NCBI GenBank assembly: GCA_003859965.1 | Contig: RQYR01000028.1 | Coordinates: 1-37,458 of the forward strand | Origin: Comamonadaceae bacterium OH2545_COT-014 | GTDB lineage: Bacteria > Pseudomonadota > Gammaproteobacteria > Burkholderiales > Burkholderiaceae_C | Reading direction: 5' to 3' | Length of the DNA stretch: 37,458 bases | Part shown: positions 10,401 through 17,865 of the stretch, piece after piece | Layout of the letters: each line of letters starts with the position of its first letter | Numbering within the stretch: the first letter of the stretch is position 1 | The notes under the pieces: model-generated | Database searches by the model: none | Told to the model about the DNA's origin: nothing | Seen by the model: only the letters and a program-made list of their open reading frames with translations | Translations under genes and position numbers: made by a program

Positions 10401-13057
10401 GCGCCGCCGCCGGCGGCCAGCTCGCGCTGGTCGCGCACGGTGCGCGTGGCCTGCGCTTGCGCGGTTTTCAGGCGGGTGGCCAGATCGTCCGCCGCTACGG
10501 CGGCGCCCAGGCGGCGCAGCTCGGCGATTTGCTCGCGCAGCTTGGCGAGCATGGGGTCGGCGGCGAAGTAGCTGTGGACCTGGTTCAGATCGGTCAGGCT
10601 GGCGGCGCGGCGCGCGGCGCCGTCCAGTATGCGGCCCGCCGCGTCGGCCAGAGCCTTGGCGCGGCGCTGGCGCGCATCCACCAGCGCCTGCCGGCGCGCG
10701 CTCATGGCTTCGTAAACGGCCTCGCGCTGGGTGGCAATGTCGGCCAGAAAGTCTTCCTGCTCGGCAAAGCGGGTTTCAATGTCTTCCAGCTGTGCCAGCA
10801 GGCGGGTGAGGGCTTCGTCGCATTTTTCGGGCGTGTCCGCCAGCTCCAGCGCGTTTTCCACCGCCTGGCCAAACAGCTTGAATTGCGCGCCGAATTCGGC
10901 CCGCTGCTCGGCCGCGCCCAGGGTGCGGCGGCGCTGGCGGGCGTCGGCGCGCAGGCGGTTGATGTCGGCGTAGAGCAGGGCGATGCGGTCGAGGATGGCG
11001 GTGCGCTGCACGGCATCGCTCCCCTGGGCGTGGCTTTGCAGCAGGCCGATTTGCTCGCTCAGCAAATCCAGCCCGGCGGCCTGCGCGTCCAGCGCGGCCA
11101 GCCATTGCCCGATTTGCGCGGCGCTGTCGGCCTGCGGCAGCTGCGCGGCCACTTGGGCCAGCACCTGGCGCTGGGGGTCGAAGGCTTTGTCCTGGCTGAG
11201 AAACTGCAGGGCGCGTTCGCCCACGCGCTGCTGTTCGGCGGCCAGCTGCCCGGCCATGCGGTCGATGCGGGGCAGGTCGGCGTAGCGCAGCTCGCGCAGG
11301 GTGTGCAGCTGGCCCTGGCGCTGGCGCAGGCGGTCGAGCGCCTGCACGAAGTCGGCGCTTTCGCGCCACATCTGGGCGGCCAGCTCGCCCAGCAGTTCGC
11401 GGGTTTGCGATTCGGCGGTGTCCAGTGCGCGGGCGGTGCTGGCGCGGATGGTTTCGACCTTCTCGAACTCGGCCAGCGTGGCTTGCGCGGCCTGCTCGAT
11501 GGCGTGCAGGTCGGCGGCGATGTGTTGCACCTCGGGCGCGTCGAGCCAGAAGTAGGCGTCGCGCGCGCGCTGGCACTGGCGGATCAGGTCTTCATAGGCC
11601 GCGCGGGTGGGCGCTTGTTCGCGCACGGCGCGGGTGATGCCGTTCAGGTCGGAGATGCCGCGCACCAGGTCGGCATTGCCCACGCGGGCGTGAAAGCCGG
11701 CGCCCTTGGGCTGGGCGCTGGCGTGTTCTTCGGTGGCGAACGGGGTTTGCCACAGCTGCATGGGGTGCACGCGGGTGGCTTCGCCGCGCGCGGCCTGGAA
11801 GACGAGCAAGCGGCCGTCGGCAAAGCGGGCGTAGCCATCAGCCAGGATGGGCGCGGCCAGCTGCTTGTGGATGAGGTTGTAGGTGAACAGGGCGTAGCAG
11901 CCGGCGTCCGGCGCGGCGGGGCCGCTGGCCTGGCTGGCGGGGGCGGGCACGTTGCCGTAGAACACGTAGGCCACGTCTTCGCCATTGGGCGAGCGCAGCA
12001 TGCGGGAAAAACGCAGGTGTGCGGCCAGATCGGGCGGCAGGTCGAAGCGCTTGTATTCGCCCGATTGCAGGTAGTAGCCGCCGGGGAAGATGATGCCGTG
12101 GTCCTCCGGCAGCTGCACGCATGAGGCGCCAATGGCGTCGATGCGCTCCACCTGGCGCGTGCGCGGGTTGAAAACCAGGTAGCGCGCGGCGCTTTCGCGG
12201 TAGGGCCGCACGCGCAGCAGGATCAGCAGGCCCCGCCGGGCGTAGGCCACTTCGGCGTCGCCTAGCGCCTGGCTGGCGTCTTCCACCGGCTCGCTGTAGA
12301 TGCCCAGCCCGGTTTCGGTGTTATTTTCCACCTTTACGGTGAGGTGGCCGCCCAGGGTGTCGACGAACACCGTGTCCAGGATGTTGATGTGCGGGTGGCG
12401 GCCGCCCACGTGCTGTTCACGCGTGACGGGCGTCCACTCGAAATCATGGCTGGGCGGCGGGGCGATGTCGCGCTCGCCCCGGTTGTCCACGTAGGTCAGT
12501 CGCCCGTCGGCCTCCATGCGCCAGCGGAACACGCGCGTGTCTTGCCGCTGCTGGCCGATCTGGAAGGCGGCGAGCAGGTATTCCTGCGTGTGTGTGAGCT
12601 GCTGCAGCGTGGCCTGCTTGTAGTAGGTGTACAGCTCGCGGAAATCGGCCACGAAGCGCTCATCGGCCAGAAAACTGCCTTCCAACGGCAGGGGAATCAG
12701 CTCGTCGTGCTCGGCGTCGCCTTCGGTGTGGGCCAGCTCGTACAGGGCGAACACGTCGCCCACGGCGGTTTCCTGCCGCAGCCCCATGAACACGTTGTAG
12801 CCAAACAGCAGCCGGTTCGGGCCGATGCGCACCATGTCGCGCGCCACGCAGTTGTGCTCGGTGCGCGCGCGGGTGCGCAGCAGCAGGCGCTGTTCGGTCT
12901 GGCCGAACTGCGCCATCCGCTCGGCGTTGAGCGCCTGCGTCTTGGCCAGCAGCGCATCGCCTTGCTGTGCCAGGCGCTTTTTCAGCAGCTCGTAGCTGCT
13001 GCTGGCGGCCACGGCGGCGTCGATGGCGGCTTCTTCTTGGGGGGCGAGGTCACTCAT
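7490..13057 (-). CDS. Giant coiled-coil AAA+ ATPase of the 'DNA repair ATPase' (DUF3686-type) family
   Basis: This is a very large (1855-residue) cytosolic ATPase of unknown function. The N-terminal about 470 residues look like the DUF3686-type domain (RIGPNRLLFGYNVFMGLR, IIFPGGYYLQSGEYKRFD, ISDLNGITRAV). A long coiled coil (about 500-900) and a variable middle region follow. The AAA+ module is near 1300-1650: Walker A PPGYGKTTLME near 1365, Walker B VMLYLDDIQHTHPEF near 1428, sensor 1 MAGNPYTESGEAFR near 1475, and GSYRNMARLAP as the probable sensor 2 region. The ATPase core is MoxR-like. The C-terminus ends in another coiled coil. The DNA-repair name is inherited annotation and not shown by the sequence. 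It stands directly downstream of the flotillin/YqiJ/PspA genes, interrupted only by a toxin-antitoxin pair, which suggests a membrane-remodelling or stress role. Confidence 0.9.
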   Translation of the reverse strand: MSDLAPQEEAAIDAAVAASSSYELLKKRLAQQGDALLAKTQALNAERMAQFGQTEQRLLLRTRARTEHNCVARDMVRIGPNRLLFGYNVFMGLRQETAVGDVFALYELAHTEGDAEHDELIPLPLEGSFLADERFVADFRELYTYYKQATLQQLTHTQEYLLAAFQIGQQRQDTRVFRWRMEADGRLTYVDNRGERDIAPPPSHDFEWTPVTREQHVGGRHPHINILDTVFVDTLGGHLTVKVENNTETGLGIYSEPVEDASQALGDAEVAYARRGLLILLRVRPYRESAARYLVFNPRTRQVERIDAIGASCVQLPEDHGIIFPGGYYLQSGEYKRFDLPPDLAAHLRFSRMLRSPNGEDVAYVFYGNVPAPASQASGPAAPDAGCYALFTYNLIHKQLAAPILADGYARFADGRLLVFQAARGEATRVHPMQLWQTPFATEEHASAQPKGAGFHARVGNADLVRGISDLNGITRAVREQAPTRAAYEDLIRQCQRARDAYFWLDAPEVQHIAADLHAIEQAAQATLAEFEKVETIRASTARALDTAESQTRELLGELAAQMWRESADFVQALDRLRQRQGQLHTLRELRYADLPRIDRMAGQLAAEQQRVGERALQFLSQDKAFDPQRQVLAQVAAQLPQADSAAQIGQWLAALDAQAAGLDLLSEQIGLLQSHAQGSDAVQRTAILDRIALLYADINRLRADARQRRRTLGAAEQRAEFGAQFKLFGQAVENALELADTPEKCDEALTRLLAQLEDIETRFAEQEDFLADIATQREAVYEAMSARRQALVDARQRRAKALADAAGRILDGAARRAASLTDLNQVHSYFAADPMLAKLREQIAELRRLGAAVAADDLATRLKTAQAQATRTVRDQRELAAGGGAGDIRLGAHAFTVNRQPIDLTLVAHEENGQPALAWQITGTDYLAPARDERLNALRPYWGQHLASETGQLARAEYLAAEWLDALQAGQAEPGWDELLVQLAETPADAAPPAALLEPLRRFAAARYQEGYQRGIHDDDALAIVRALAPMQAAAGLLIYSPAARALALLLWTAGLPDDTRQMLARRARAGQRMAQLFSAPLALDALAREAQSLLAAFLAAHPGLADELCPPGQQDADRRQACDTLCAEAAAYLVRELGASAHETGADETLPGAPVTWVVSGSGQDLAAALERALDHGGQHAAWQRDLQAASPLEAWRTARQWALAFAQSQAPASAQDHEDRAARLASVDDAATCLACAAPRRRINAARHTHVTGLRSEHPRIENGTLTLDLNDFWQRVRHHRQHALPGYQALQALRHDLLAQERARLHLAQFQAKPLSTFVRNRLIDEVYLPLIGANLAKQIGAAGEASRSDRSGLLLLISPPGYGKTTLMEYVADRLGLVFVRINCPALGHGVTSIDPATAPNSAARQELEKLNLGLAMGSNVMLYLDDIQHTHPEFLQKFIALADGTRRIEGVWQGQPRTWDMRGKRFAIVMAGNPYTESGEAFRIPDMLANRADIYNLGDVLSGREAVFALSYIENSLTSHPVTQPLAARDPRDVPLLARMAQGEAIDPAELAHPYSAAELDEIKNLLQRLMDVRDVLLKVNQAYIQSAAQDDRYRQAPPFKLQGSYRNMARLAPQVTPLMTPQDIASLLRDHYRGEAQTLTTGAEENLLQLAHLIGQPTAEEAERWQQIEGEYRRQRQMGGADDDPSVRVTRGLLDISRSLQALNPEKTLDHLARQFSRGNLLIARPLATLARQLGQPPAPSPESQALVQLAQHLQDGNAAAQTRLREALDASAAALKAVQDSTQALTQHSDRAQEQRMVDALLSLSVTYRQLIMPLVRAVESRMGTDAQMHQQIEALEQEIERLQPRP

Positions 13058-13076
13058 GGGTGCAAATCTTGGTAAT

Positions 13077-13105
13077 CAGTACAAAGTACTGTTGATGTAT
13101 ATACT
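13077..13105 (+). promoter_or_regulatory. Promoter and palindromic operator of the toxin-antitoxin pair
   Basis: The perfect palindrome CAGTAC-AAA-GTACTG (13077-13091) is followed by a good extended -10-like element, TATACT (13100-13105). The antitoxin ATG lies about 38 bases beyond, with CGGAG before it. Type II antitoxins with a ribbon-helix-helix fold repress their own promoter through such palindromes, so this is the likely autoregulatory operator. The site also lies 20 bases upstream of the ATPase start and could affect that gene. Confidence 0.6.
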
Positions 13106-13142
13106 TTTGACACGTTCATCCTTCTTTTGTCCGGAGCGAACC

Positions 13143-13424
13143 ATGTCCAAGGAAGCGGTTTTCACCATGAAGCTGGAACCGGAGTTGCGCGCCGCCTTCA
13201 TGGCTGAAGCCGAGGCGTTGCACCGGCCCGCATCGCAAGTGGTGCGCGAGTTGATGCGCGAGTTCATCCAGCGGCAGCAGGAAAGCCGTGCGTACGACGC
13301 ATTTCTGACCGCCAAGGTGGCACAGGCGCGGGCGGATGCACAGGCCGGGCAGGTGCGCGACAACGCATTGGTGGAGGCTGAATTCGCCGCCCGCCGCGCC
13401 GCCGTCCTGACAGGCCAGCCATGA
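13143..13424 (+). CDS. Ribbon-helix-helix antitoxin (CopG/ParD-like)
   Basis: This 93-residue protein is the probable antitoxin of a type II pair. The N-terminus (VFTMKLEPELRAAFMAEAEA, then ASQVVRELMREFI) fits a ribbon-helix-helix DNA-binding fold: a short beta strand and two helices. The rest is a charged helical tail (residues 45-93) that would wrap the toxin. The start is the ATG preceded by CGGAG; an upstream GTG/TTG extension would run through the promoter. The stop overlaps the toxin start by four bases (ATGA), giving translational coupling. It is on the opposite strand to the cluster that flanks it. Confidence 0.85.
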   Translation: MSKEAVFTMKLEPELRAAFMAEAEALHRPASQVVRELMREFIQRQQESRAYDAFLTAKVAQARADAQAGQVRDNALVEAEFAARRAAVLTGQP

Positions 13425-13708
13425 GGCTGGCCTGGACGCGGCACGCAGAGGAGGACCGCCTGCGCATATGGGAGTACATCGCCGCCGACAATCCGCCCGC
13501 CGCCGCGCAGATGGATGCCCTGTTCGGGCAGGCCGCCGAGCGTTTGCGGGCCCACCCGAAGCTGGGTGCGCCGGGCCGCATTGCGGGCACGCGCGAATTG
13601 GTGGTGCATGCGAGCTACCGGATGGTGTATGAGCAGGATGCCGGTGGCGTGCTGATTCTTGCCCTGGTGCACACCGCCCGGCAGTGGCCGCCGCAAGCCG
13701 CGGCTTGA
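13421..13708 (+). CDS. RelE/ParE family toxin
   Basis: This 95-residue protein has the ParE/RelE pattern: WTRHAEEDRLRIWEYIAADNPPAAAQMDALF at the start, HPKLGAPGRIAGTRELVVHASYRMVYE in the middle, and a final strand ILALVHTARQWP. The Arg and Tyr residues of the TRELVVHASYRMVY segment are those conserved in ParE-like toxins. Relatives either poison gyrase (ParE) or cleave mRNA on the ribosome (RelE); the sequence looks closer to ParE. It is read from the ATGA overlap with the antitoxin and ends 20 bp from the convergent flotillin stop. Confidence 0.88.
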   Translation: MRLAWTRHAEEDRLRIWEYIAADNPPAAAQMDALFGQAAERLRAHPKLGAPGRIAGTRELVVHASYRMVYEQDAGGVLILALVHTARQWPPQAAA

Positions 13709-13728
13709 CCTGTCCCGGGCGCTGCGAC

Positions 13729-15849
13729 TCAGCCCTGGCGCCCCAGCCCTTTCGCCAGCGTGCGCAGCGCGTCTTTCTCCGCGTCTGTCCCCTGGGTGGC
13801 GATTTTGGTAAGCAAGGCCGTGACGCCCAAACCTTGCAGTTCGCTGGATGACTGGCCGGCGGCGGCCAGGATTTGCTTGAGGTCTTCCACCACGTCGCGC
13901 TTGCCCTCGATCTGCTCCTTGAAGGCGGTTTGCAGCGTCTGGCTCTTGGCGATGGCGCTGTCGATGCCCTTGCCCACCGAGAGGGCGCGCACGAAGCTGT
14001 CGAAGTAGGCGCTGTCGCCGCCCACGATGTCGATGTTGGCCTTGCCCAGCGCGGTGCTCATCACGGCGGCCTGCTCGCGGGCGATCTGGGCCTGGGTGTC
14101 GATGGCCTTCATGGCCTCCAGGTGCGTGCGCTCCAGGCGCATGCGGTATTCCTCGTGCTCGCGGGTGTCGGCGCTCATGGCTTTCATGGCCTCGAACTTT
14201 TCTTTCAGGCCGCGCGCCTCGGCGTTGAACTTCACGTCGATGTTGTGGGCTTCGGCGTCGCCAGTGCGGGTCAGCGCCTCGGCTTCGGCGGTGCGCACGT
14301 TGGCCTCGGCCTGGCCGATCTTTTCCTTGCCTTCGGCCTCGGCCTCCATGCGGGCGCGCAGGCCCACGGCTTCGGCCTGGGCCTGGGCCTCGGTCACTTG
14401 CGCCTGGGCGCGGCCCACTTTTTCGGCGCCGGCGGCCTCGGCTTCCATTTGCGCCAGGTGGGCGCTGGCGGCGGCTACCTGCACCTTGGCTTGGGCCAGG
14501 CCAGGGGCGGCGGAGAGGGCTTCCACGCCTTCGGCTTCGCGTTTCTTGGCTTCGGCATCGCGCTCGGCCACTTTCAGGCGGGCGTCGGCCAGCAGCAGGT
14601 CTTCGGCGGCCTTGTGACGGGCGCGTTTTTCCTGCGCTTCGGCGGCCTTGACTTCGATGACCAGCTTTTCCTCGGCCGCGGCCTGGGCGGTGATGACGGT
14701 GGCCTTGGCGGTGCGGTCGGCCTCGGCCACTTCGCGCACTTCCTTGATGGCTTCTTCCTGTTCGGCCACGGTGCGCTCGACCACGATGCGTTCGCGGATC
14801 ACGTCGGCAATGGCTTTTTTCTGGATTTCGACGGCGCGCTCGGCGTCAATGCGCTGCAGCGTCACTTCTTTCTCGCGCGCCACCACTTCCAGGTCCTTGG
14901 CGCGGGTCACGCGCTCTTGCTCGATGACGACGGCGCGCTTGCGGTTGTTTTCGGCCACTTCCTTTTCGCGCAGCACGTTTTCCTGCTGCACGGCCACCTG
15001 CTGCTCGGCCTGCAGGCGCGCCAGCTCGGCGCGGGTGCGTTCTTCGGCCTGGATCTTGGCGGTTTCGGCCTCCTCGCGGGCCTGCACGGTGGCCACTTCG
15101 CGCTTTTGGCGGGCGGTGGCGTCCATTTGCTGGCGCTCCAGCTCCAGCAGGGCTTCCTGCGTTTCCACGTTCTTCTTCTTGATCTGCATTTCCTCGTTGC
15201 GGCGCAGCTCGTTGGTGATGACGTGTTCCACCGCGGTCAGCTCGGTGATTTTCTTGATGCCTTGCGCGTCCAGGATGTTGTTGGCGTCCAGGCGCGACAG
15301 CGGGGTTTGCTCCAGGTAGTCGATGGCGGCGTCTTCCAGCACGTAGCCGGACAGGTCATCGCCAATTTGCTCGATGATCTTGTCGCGGAAGCGGTCGCGC
15401 GCCTGGTACAGGTCAACGAAGTCCAGCGCCTTGCCGGCGGTTTTCAGCGCCTCGGAGAACTTGGCGGAAAACAGGTCTTCCAGCGTTTGCTGGTTGGAGG
15501 CGCGCTCGCAGCCAATGCCCTGGGCCACGCGCAGCACGTCCTCGGCGGTCTGGTTCACGCGCACGAAGAACTTGACCTTGATGTCGGCGCGGATGTTGTC
15601 CTGGCAGATCAGGCCCTGGTCGCCCGAGCGGTCGATGTCGATGGTCTTGATGGAGATGTCCATCAGCTCGGCCTTGTGGATGATGGGATAGACCATGCGG
15701 CCGGTGAAGGTGACTTCCGGCGCGGCGCGCAGGGTGTTGACGATCAGCGCCGTGCCTTGTTCGACCTTGCGGTAGAACTTGGCGAACAGGGCAAAGACGA
15801 CCAGGATGAAAAAGACGGTGATGCCAATGGCGATCAGGATGGGTTCCAT
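13729..15849 (-). CDS. Flotillin family protein (YqiK-like)
   Basis: This 706-residue protein is anchored by one N-terminal membrane segment (ILIAIGITVFFILVVFALFA, residues 4-23). An SPFH/Band 7 domain covers about residues 28-200 (VEQGTALIVNTLRAAPEVTF, DNIRADIKVKFFVRVN). A long Ala/Glu-rich coiled coil (about 200-610) with AEAEG-type repeats typical of flotillins follows, then a short C-terminal helical region. Bacterial flotillins gather in membrane microdomains and scaffold other proteins. It lies 74 bp downstream of the YqiJ-like gene, the same pairing as yqiJ-yqiK in Escherichia coli, and the two probably act together in the inner membrane. No strong ribosome-binding site is visible before the ATG. 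Confidence 0.93.
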   Translation of the reverse strand: MEPILIAIGITVFFILVVFALFAKFYRKVEQGTALIVNTLRAAPEVTFTGRMVYPIIHKAELMDISIKTIDIDRSGDQGLICQDNIRADIKVKFFVRVNQTAEDVLRVAQGIGCERASNQQTLEDLFSAKFSEALKTAGKALDFVDLYQARDRFRDKIIEQIGDDLSGYVLEDAAIDYLEQTPLSRLDANNILDAQGIKKITELTAVEHVITNELRRNEEMQIKKKNVETQEALLELERQQMDATARQKREVATVQAREEAETAKIQAEERTRAELARLQAEQQVAVQQENVLREKEVAENNRKRAVVIEQERVTRAKDLEVVAREKEVTLQRIDAERAVEIQKKAIADVIRERIVVERTVAEQEEAIKEVREVAEADRTAKATVITAQAAAEEKLVIEVKAAEAQEKRARHKAAEDLLLADARLKVAERDAEAKKREAEGVEALSAAPGLAQAKVQVAAASAHLAQMEAEAAGAEKVGRAQAQVTEAQAQAEAVGLRARMEAEAEGKEKIGQAEANVRTAEAEALTRTGDAEAHNIDVKFNAEARGLKEKFEAMKAMSADTREHEEYRMRLERTHLEAMKAIDTQAQIAREQAAVMSTALGKANIDIVGGDSAYFDSFVRALSVGKGIDSAIAKSQTLQTAFKEQIEGKRDVVEDLKQILAAAGQSSSELQGLGVTALLTKIATQGTDAEKDALRTLAKGLGRQG

Positions 15850-15922
15850 GGGGGGCGCTTTCGGTCAGGCGGGGTGACAGCGGGGGTTGAGGGAAAAGGG
15901 AGAAGGGAAAAGGAAAGGGGGG

Positions 15923-16570
15923 TCAGGGCGCGTCCAGCGGCTGCACCAGAAAGCGCTGGCTGGCGGCGTCGTACTCGACGATCAGCGCCTGCTGGCCGCG
16001 CGCCAGCGTGTTGGGGCGGGGGGCCCAGACGCGGATGTTCAGGCTGGCGCCGCGCTGCGCCACTTCGGCGCGGCCCTGGCGCTCGTCCACCACGCCGGTG
16101 AGGATGCGGCACACCTGGCCCACCAGCGCGGCATGGCTGGGGGCGTTGTGCGTGACGAACAGCCGGCGCAGCGGCCGCACCAGGCGCGCCGTGATGACCA
16201 CCGCCAGCGCCGCGCTGGCCAGCAGCGCCGCCAGCGCGGCCAGCCAGTGCATGGGCCCGGCGGGCAGCAGCGGCAGCAGCCACATGCCGGCCAGGCAGCT
16301 CAGCGTCCAGCCCGTGAGGGCGAGCAGGCTGAGGGCGATGGAAAAGGGCACGCCGCCCAGGCCGAAGGCGAGCACGTAGCTGGCGATCTGGCCCAGGCTG
16401 TCGGGGCTGGCATCGGCGTGGGCGCTGATGTCCAGGTCGATGCTGCTGGATTCGAAATCCACCATGCCCAGCAGGGCCAGCACCCAGTACACCAGCGCCA
16501 CGCCCAGCAGCACGGTGTAGATGGCGGTGGGAAAGGCGCTGACGGCGCTCAGAAAGCTGGCGGCGGGCAT
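15923..16570 (-). CDS. YqiJ-like inner-membrane protein with C-terminal OB-fold (NfeD-like)
   Basis: This 215-residue protein has about four membrane segments: YTVLLGVALVYWVLALLGM near 18-36, two between about 66 and 105, and LAALAALLASAALAVVITA near 112-130. A soluble C-terminal OB-fold-like domain follows (LVGQVCRILTGVVDERQGRA onward). The architecture matches YqiJ and NfeD partners of flotillins, which bind them through the OB domain. Two in-frame ATGs occur; I choose the second (16570) because GAGGAGG lies 6 bases before it and directly abuts the first. It is part of the minus-strand cluster and is the upstream neighbour of flotillin. Confidence 0.85.
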   Translation of the reverse strand: MPAASFLSAVSAFPTAIYTVLLGVALVYWVLALLGMVDFESSSIDLDISAHADASPDSLGQIASYVLAFGLGGVPFSIALSLLALTGWTLSCLAGMWLLPLLPAGPMHWLAALAALLASAALAVVITARLVRPLRRLFVTHNAPSHAALVGQVCRILTGVVDERQGRAEVAQRGASLNIRVWAPRPNTLARGQQALIVEYDAASQRFLVQPLDAP

Positions 16571-16676
16571 GGGCATCCTCCTCGGGGTGGTGTGTTTCGG
16601 CGGCAGGCGGCTGGTGCCGGGGCGGCCACCCTTTTATGTTTTTGGGCTTCAGGGCAGAAACAGCAATAGTTTATTG

Positions 16677-17021
16677 CTATCTTTTTTGATTTTTCTGGCT
16701 GACGAGGGCAAAGGCCATCAGCTCGCGTGTGGCGGCTTCCTTGATGCTCAGGCGGTCGTCGGGCGCCAGGCCGTAGCGTTCGGCCAGCAGCGCGTAGTCA
16801 TCGGCGCCCAGGGTCACGGTCAGGCGCGGGCGCTTGGGCTTTTCCGCCACCGGCAGGCCCAGCACCAGGCGGATTTGCGTGGAGGTGGAGACGTGGCCGT
16901 GAAACGCGGCGGTGCGCACGGCTTCCATCACGGCCTCTTCCACGTCAAAGGCCACCTGCACGGCGCGCAGGGCGCTGTCGCTGCCCTGCCAGCGCGCCGG
17001 CTTGCGGGCTGCGCCGTTCAT
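16677..17021 (-). CDS. Uncharacterised 114-residue protein coupled to pspA
   Basis: I do not recognise this protein. It is soluble and basic at both ends. The middle to C-terminal part (RLTVTLGADDYALLAERYGLAP, then KEAATRELMAFAL) has the strand-helix-helix rhythm of a ribbon-helix-helix DNA-binding protein, and an earlier stretch (VSTSTQIRLVLGLP) could be a second such helix. Its start overlaps the pspA stop by four bases (ATGA), so it is translationally coupled to PspA. It is the best candidate in the cluster for a regulator, possibly acting on the 34-bp palindrome at 18346-18379; that link is inference. The stop codon lies inside a small inverted repeat (AGCAATA-GTT-TATTGCT). Confidence 0.75.
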   Translation of the reverse strand: MNGAARKPARWQGSDSALRAVQVAFDVEEAVMEAVRTAAFHGHVSTSTQIRLVLGLPVAEKPKRPRLTVTLGADDYALLAERYGLAPDDRLSIKEAATRELMAFALVSQKNQKR

Positions 17022-17767
17022 GACGGCGTGCCGGGGGTGGCGCCCGGGGCGGGCGCGGGGGCGCCGCCGCTGGCTGCGGACTGGCGGGTGCGCAGGCGCG
17101 CCAGCACTTCGGTGGCGCGCACGGAGGCATCGTCGCCAATGCCGGCGCTGGCGAGCTTTTGTTCCAGCGCGCGGTGGCCGAACTCCTGGTCCAGCTCCTC
17201 GGCGGCGGCCATGCGGTCAGCCAGGTCTTCGTGGCGCTTCTTGATGCGCTCCAGCGATTCGCGCGCGCTGGTGAGCTGCGAGCCGCTGGCGCCCATGCTG
17301 TCGGAAATGCTTTGCGTGGCGCGGTAAACGCTTTCGGTGGTCTTGGCGATGCCGATCTCGCGCTCGTGTTCGCGCACGCGGGCCTCGGCGCTGCGGATCA
17401 GGTCTTTCAGGCGGCTGACCTGCATGGCATAGGCGGCGTGGGCCTGGCTCTGGGTGTTCAGCTCGGCCTCCAGCGCGGCCACGCGCGTGGCCACGTCCAG
17501 CGCCAGGTCTTCGCGGCTTTTGTCCAGCGCCTGCACGGCCATGTCTTCATGGCGCAGGATGTCGGCCTTCAGGCGCTCGATCTCGCGCGCGCTTTGCTTT
17601 TCCTTGGCCATCACGCCGGTCAGTTCGGTCTTGGCCTGCTGGATGCTGGCCTTGGCGTCCACGATTTCCTGCTCGTAGATGCGGGTGGCGTTGGCGTCCA
17701 CCACGCTCTGGCCCAGTTCACGCGCGCTGCCGCGCAGCAGGGTGACGAGTTTCTTGATGACGGACAT
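17018..17767 (-). CDS. PspA/IM30 family protein (YjfJ-like)
   Basis: This 249-residue, almost wholly helical protein is of the PspA/IM30/Vipp1 (ESCRT-III-like) family, which polymerises on the inner membrane and stabilises it under stress. The start MSVIKKLVTLLRGSARELGQ is the amphipathic membrane-binding helix, and long coiled-coil helices run from about residue 30 to 210. The C-terminal tail (about 225-249) is a low-complexity Ala/Gly/Pro stretch. AAGGAGA before the ATG is a strong ribosome-binding site. It follows the DUF2170 gene, the same order as yjfI-yjfJ in E. coli, and couples to the 114-residue gene. No pspF, pspB or pspC is nearby, so this is not the classical Psp operon. Confidence 0.92.
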   Translation of the reverse strand: MSVIKKLVTLLRGSARELGQSVVDANATRIYEQEIVDAKASIQQAKTELTGVMAKEKQSAREIERLKADILRHEDMAVQALDKSREDLALDVATRVAALEAELNTQSQAHAAYAMQVSRLKDLIRSAEARVREHEREIGIAKTTESVYRATQSISDSMGASGSQLTSARESLERIKKRHEDLADRMAAAEELDQEFGHRALEQKLASAGIGDDASVRATEVLARLRTRQSAASGGAPAPAPGATPGTPS

Positions 17768-17865
17768 GGGGGTCTCCTTTTCAGGGGGTCATGAGGGAGC
17801 ATGGAAGGGGGCCAGGTTTGGCGTGTGCCGCCGCGCCCGGCGCTTTGGGGCTTGCCTTTGAGGGC

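Noticed and set aside
7604-13075. Long plus-strand open frames (738 and 706 codons) opposite the AAA+ ATPase gene
   Set aside because: They are antisense shadows caused by high GC at third positions; they show Gly/Gln/Ala/His-rich nonsense composition, while the minus-strand frame has clear Walker motifs.
13873-16101. 742-codon plus-strand open frame opposite flotillin
   Set aside because: Low-complexity Gly/Leu/His translation with no domain; the minus-strand frame is an unmistakable SPFH protein.
16661-16690. Plus-strand terminator AGCAATA-GTT-TATTGCT with T-run
   Set aside because: No plus-strand gene ends here and on the minus strand the T-run is on the wrong side; more likely an intergenic repeat overlapping the stop of the 114-residue gene.
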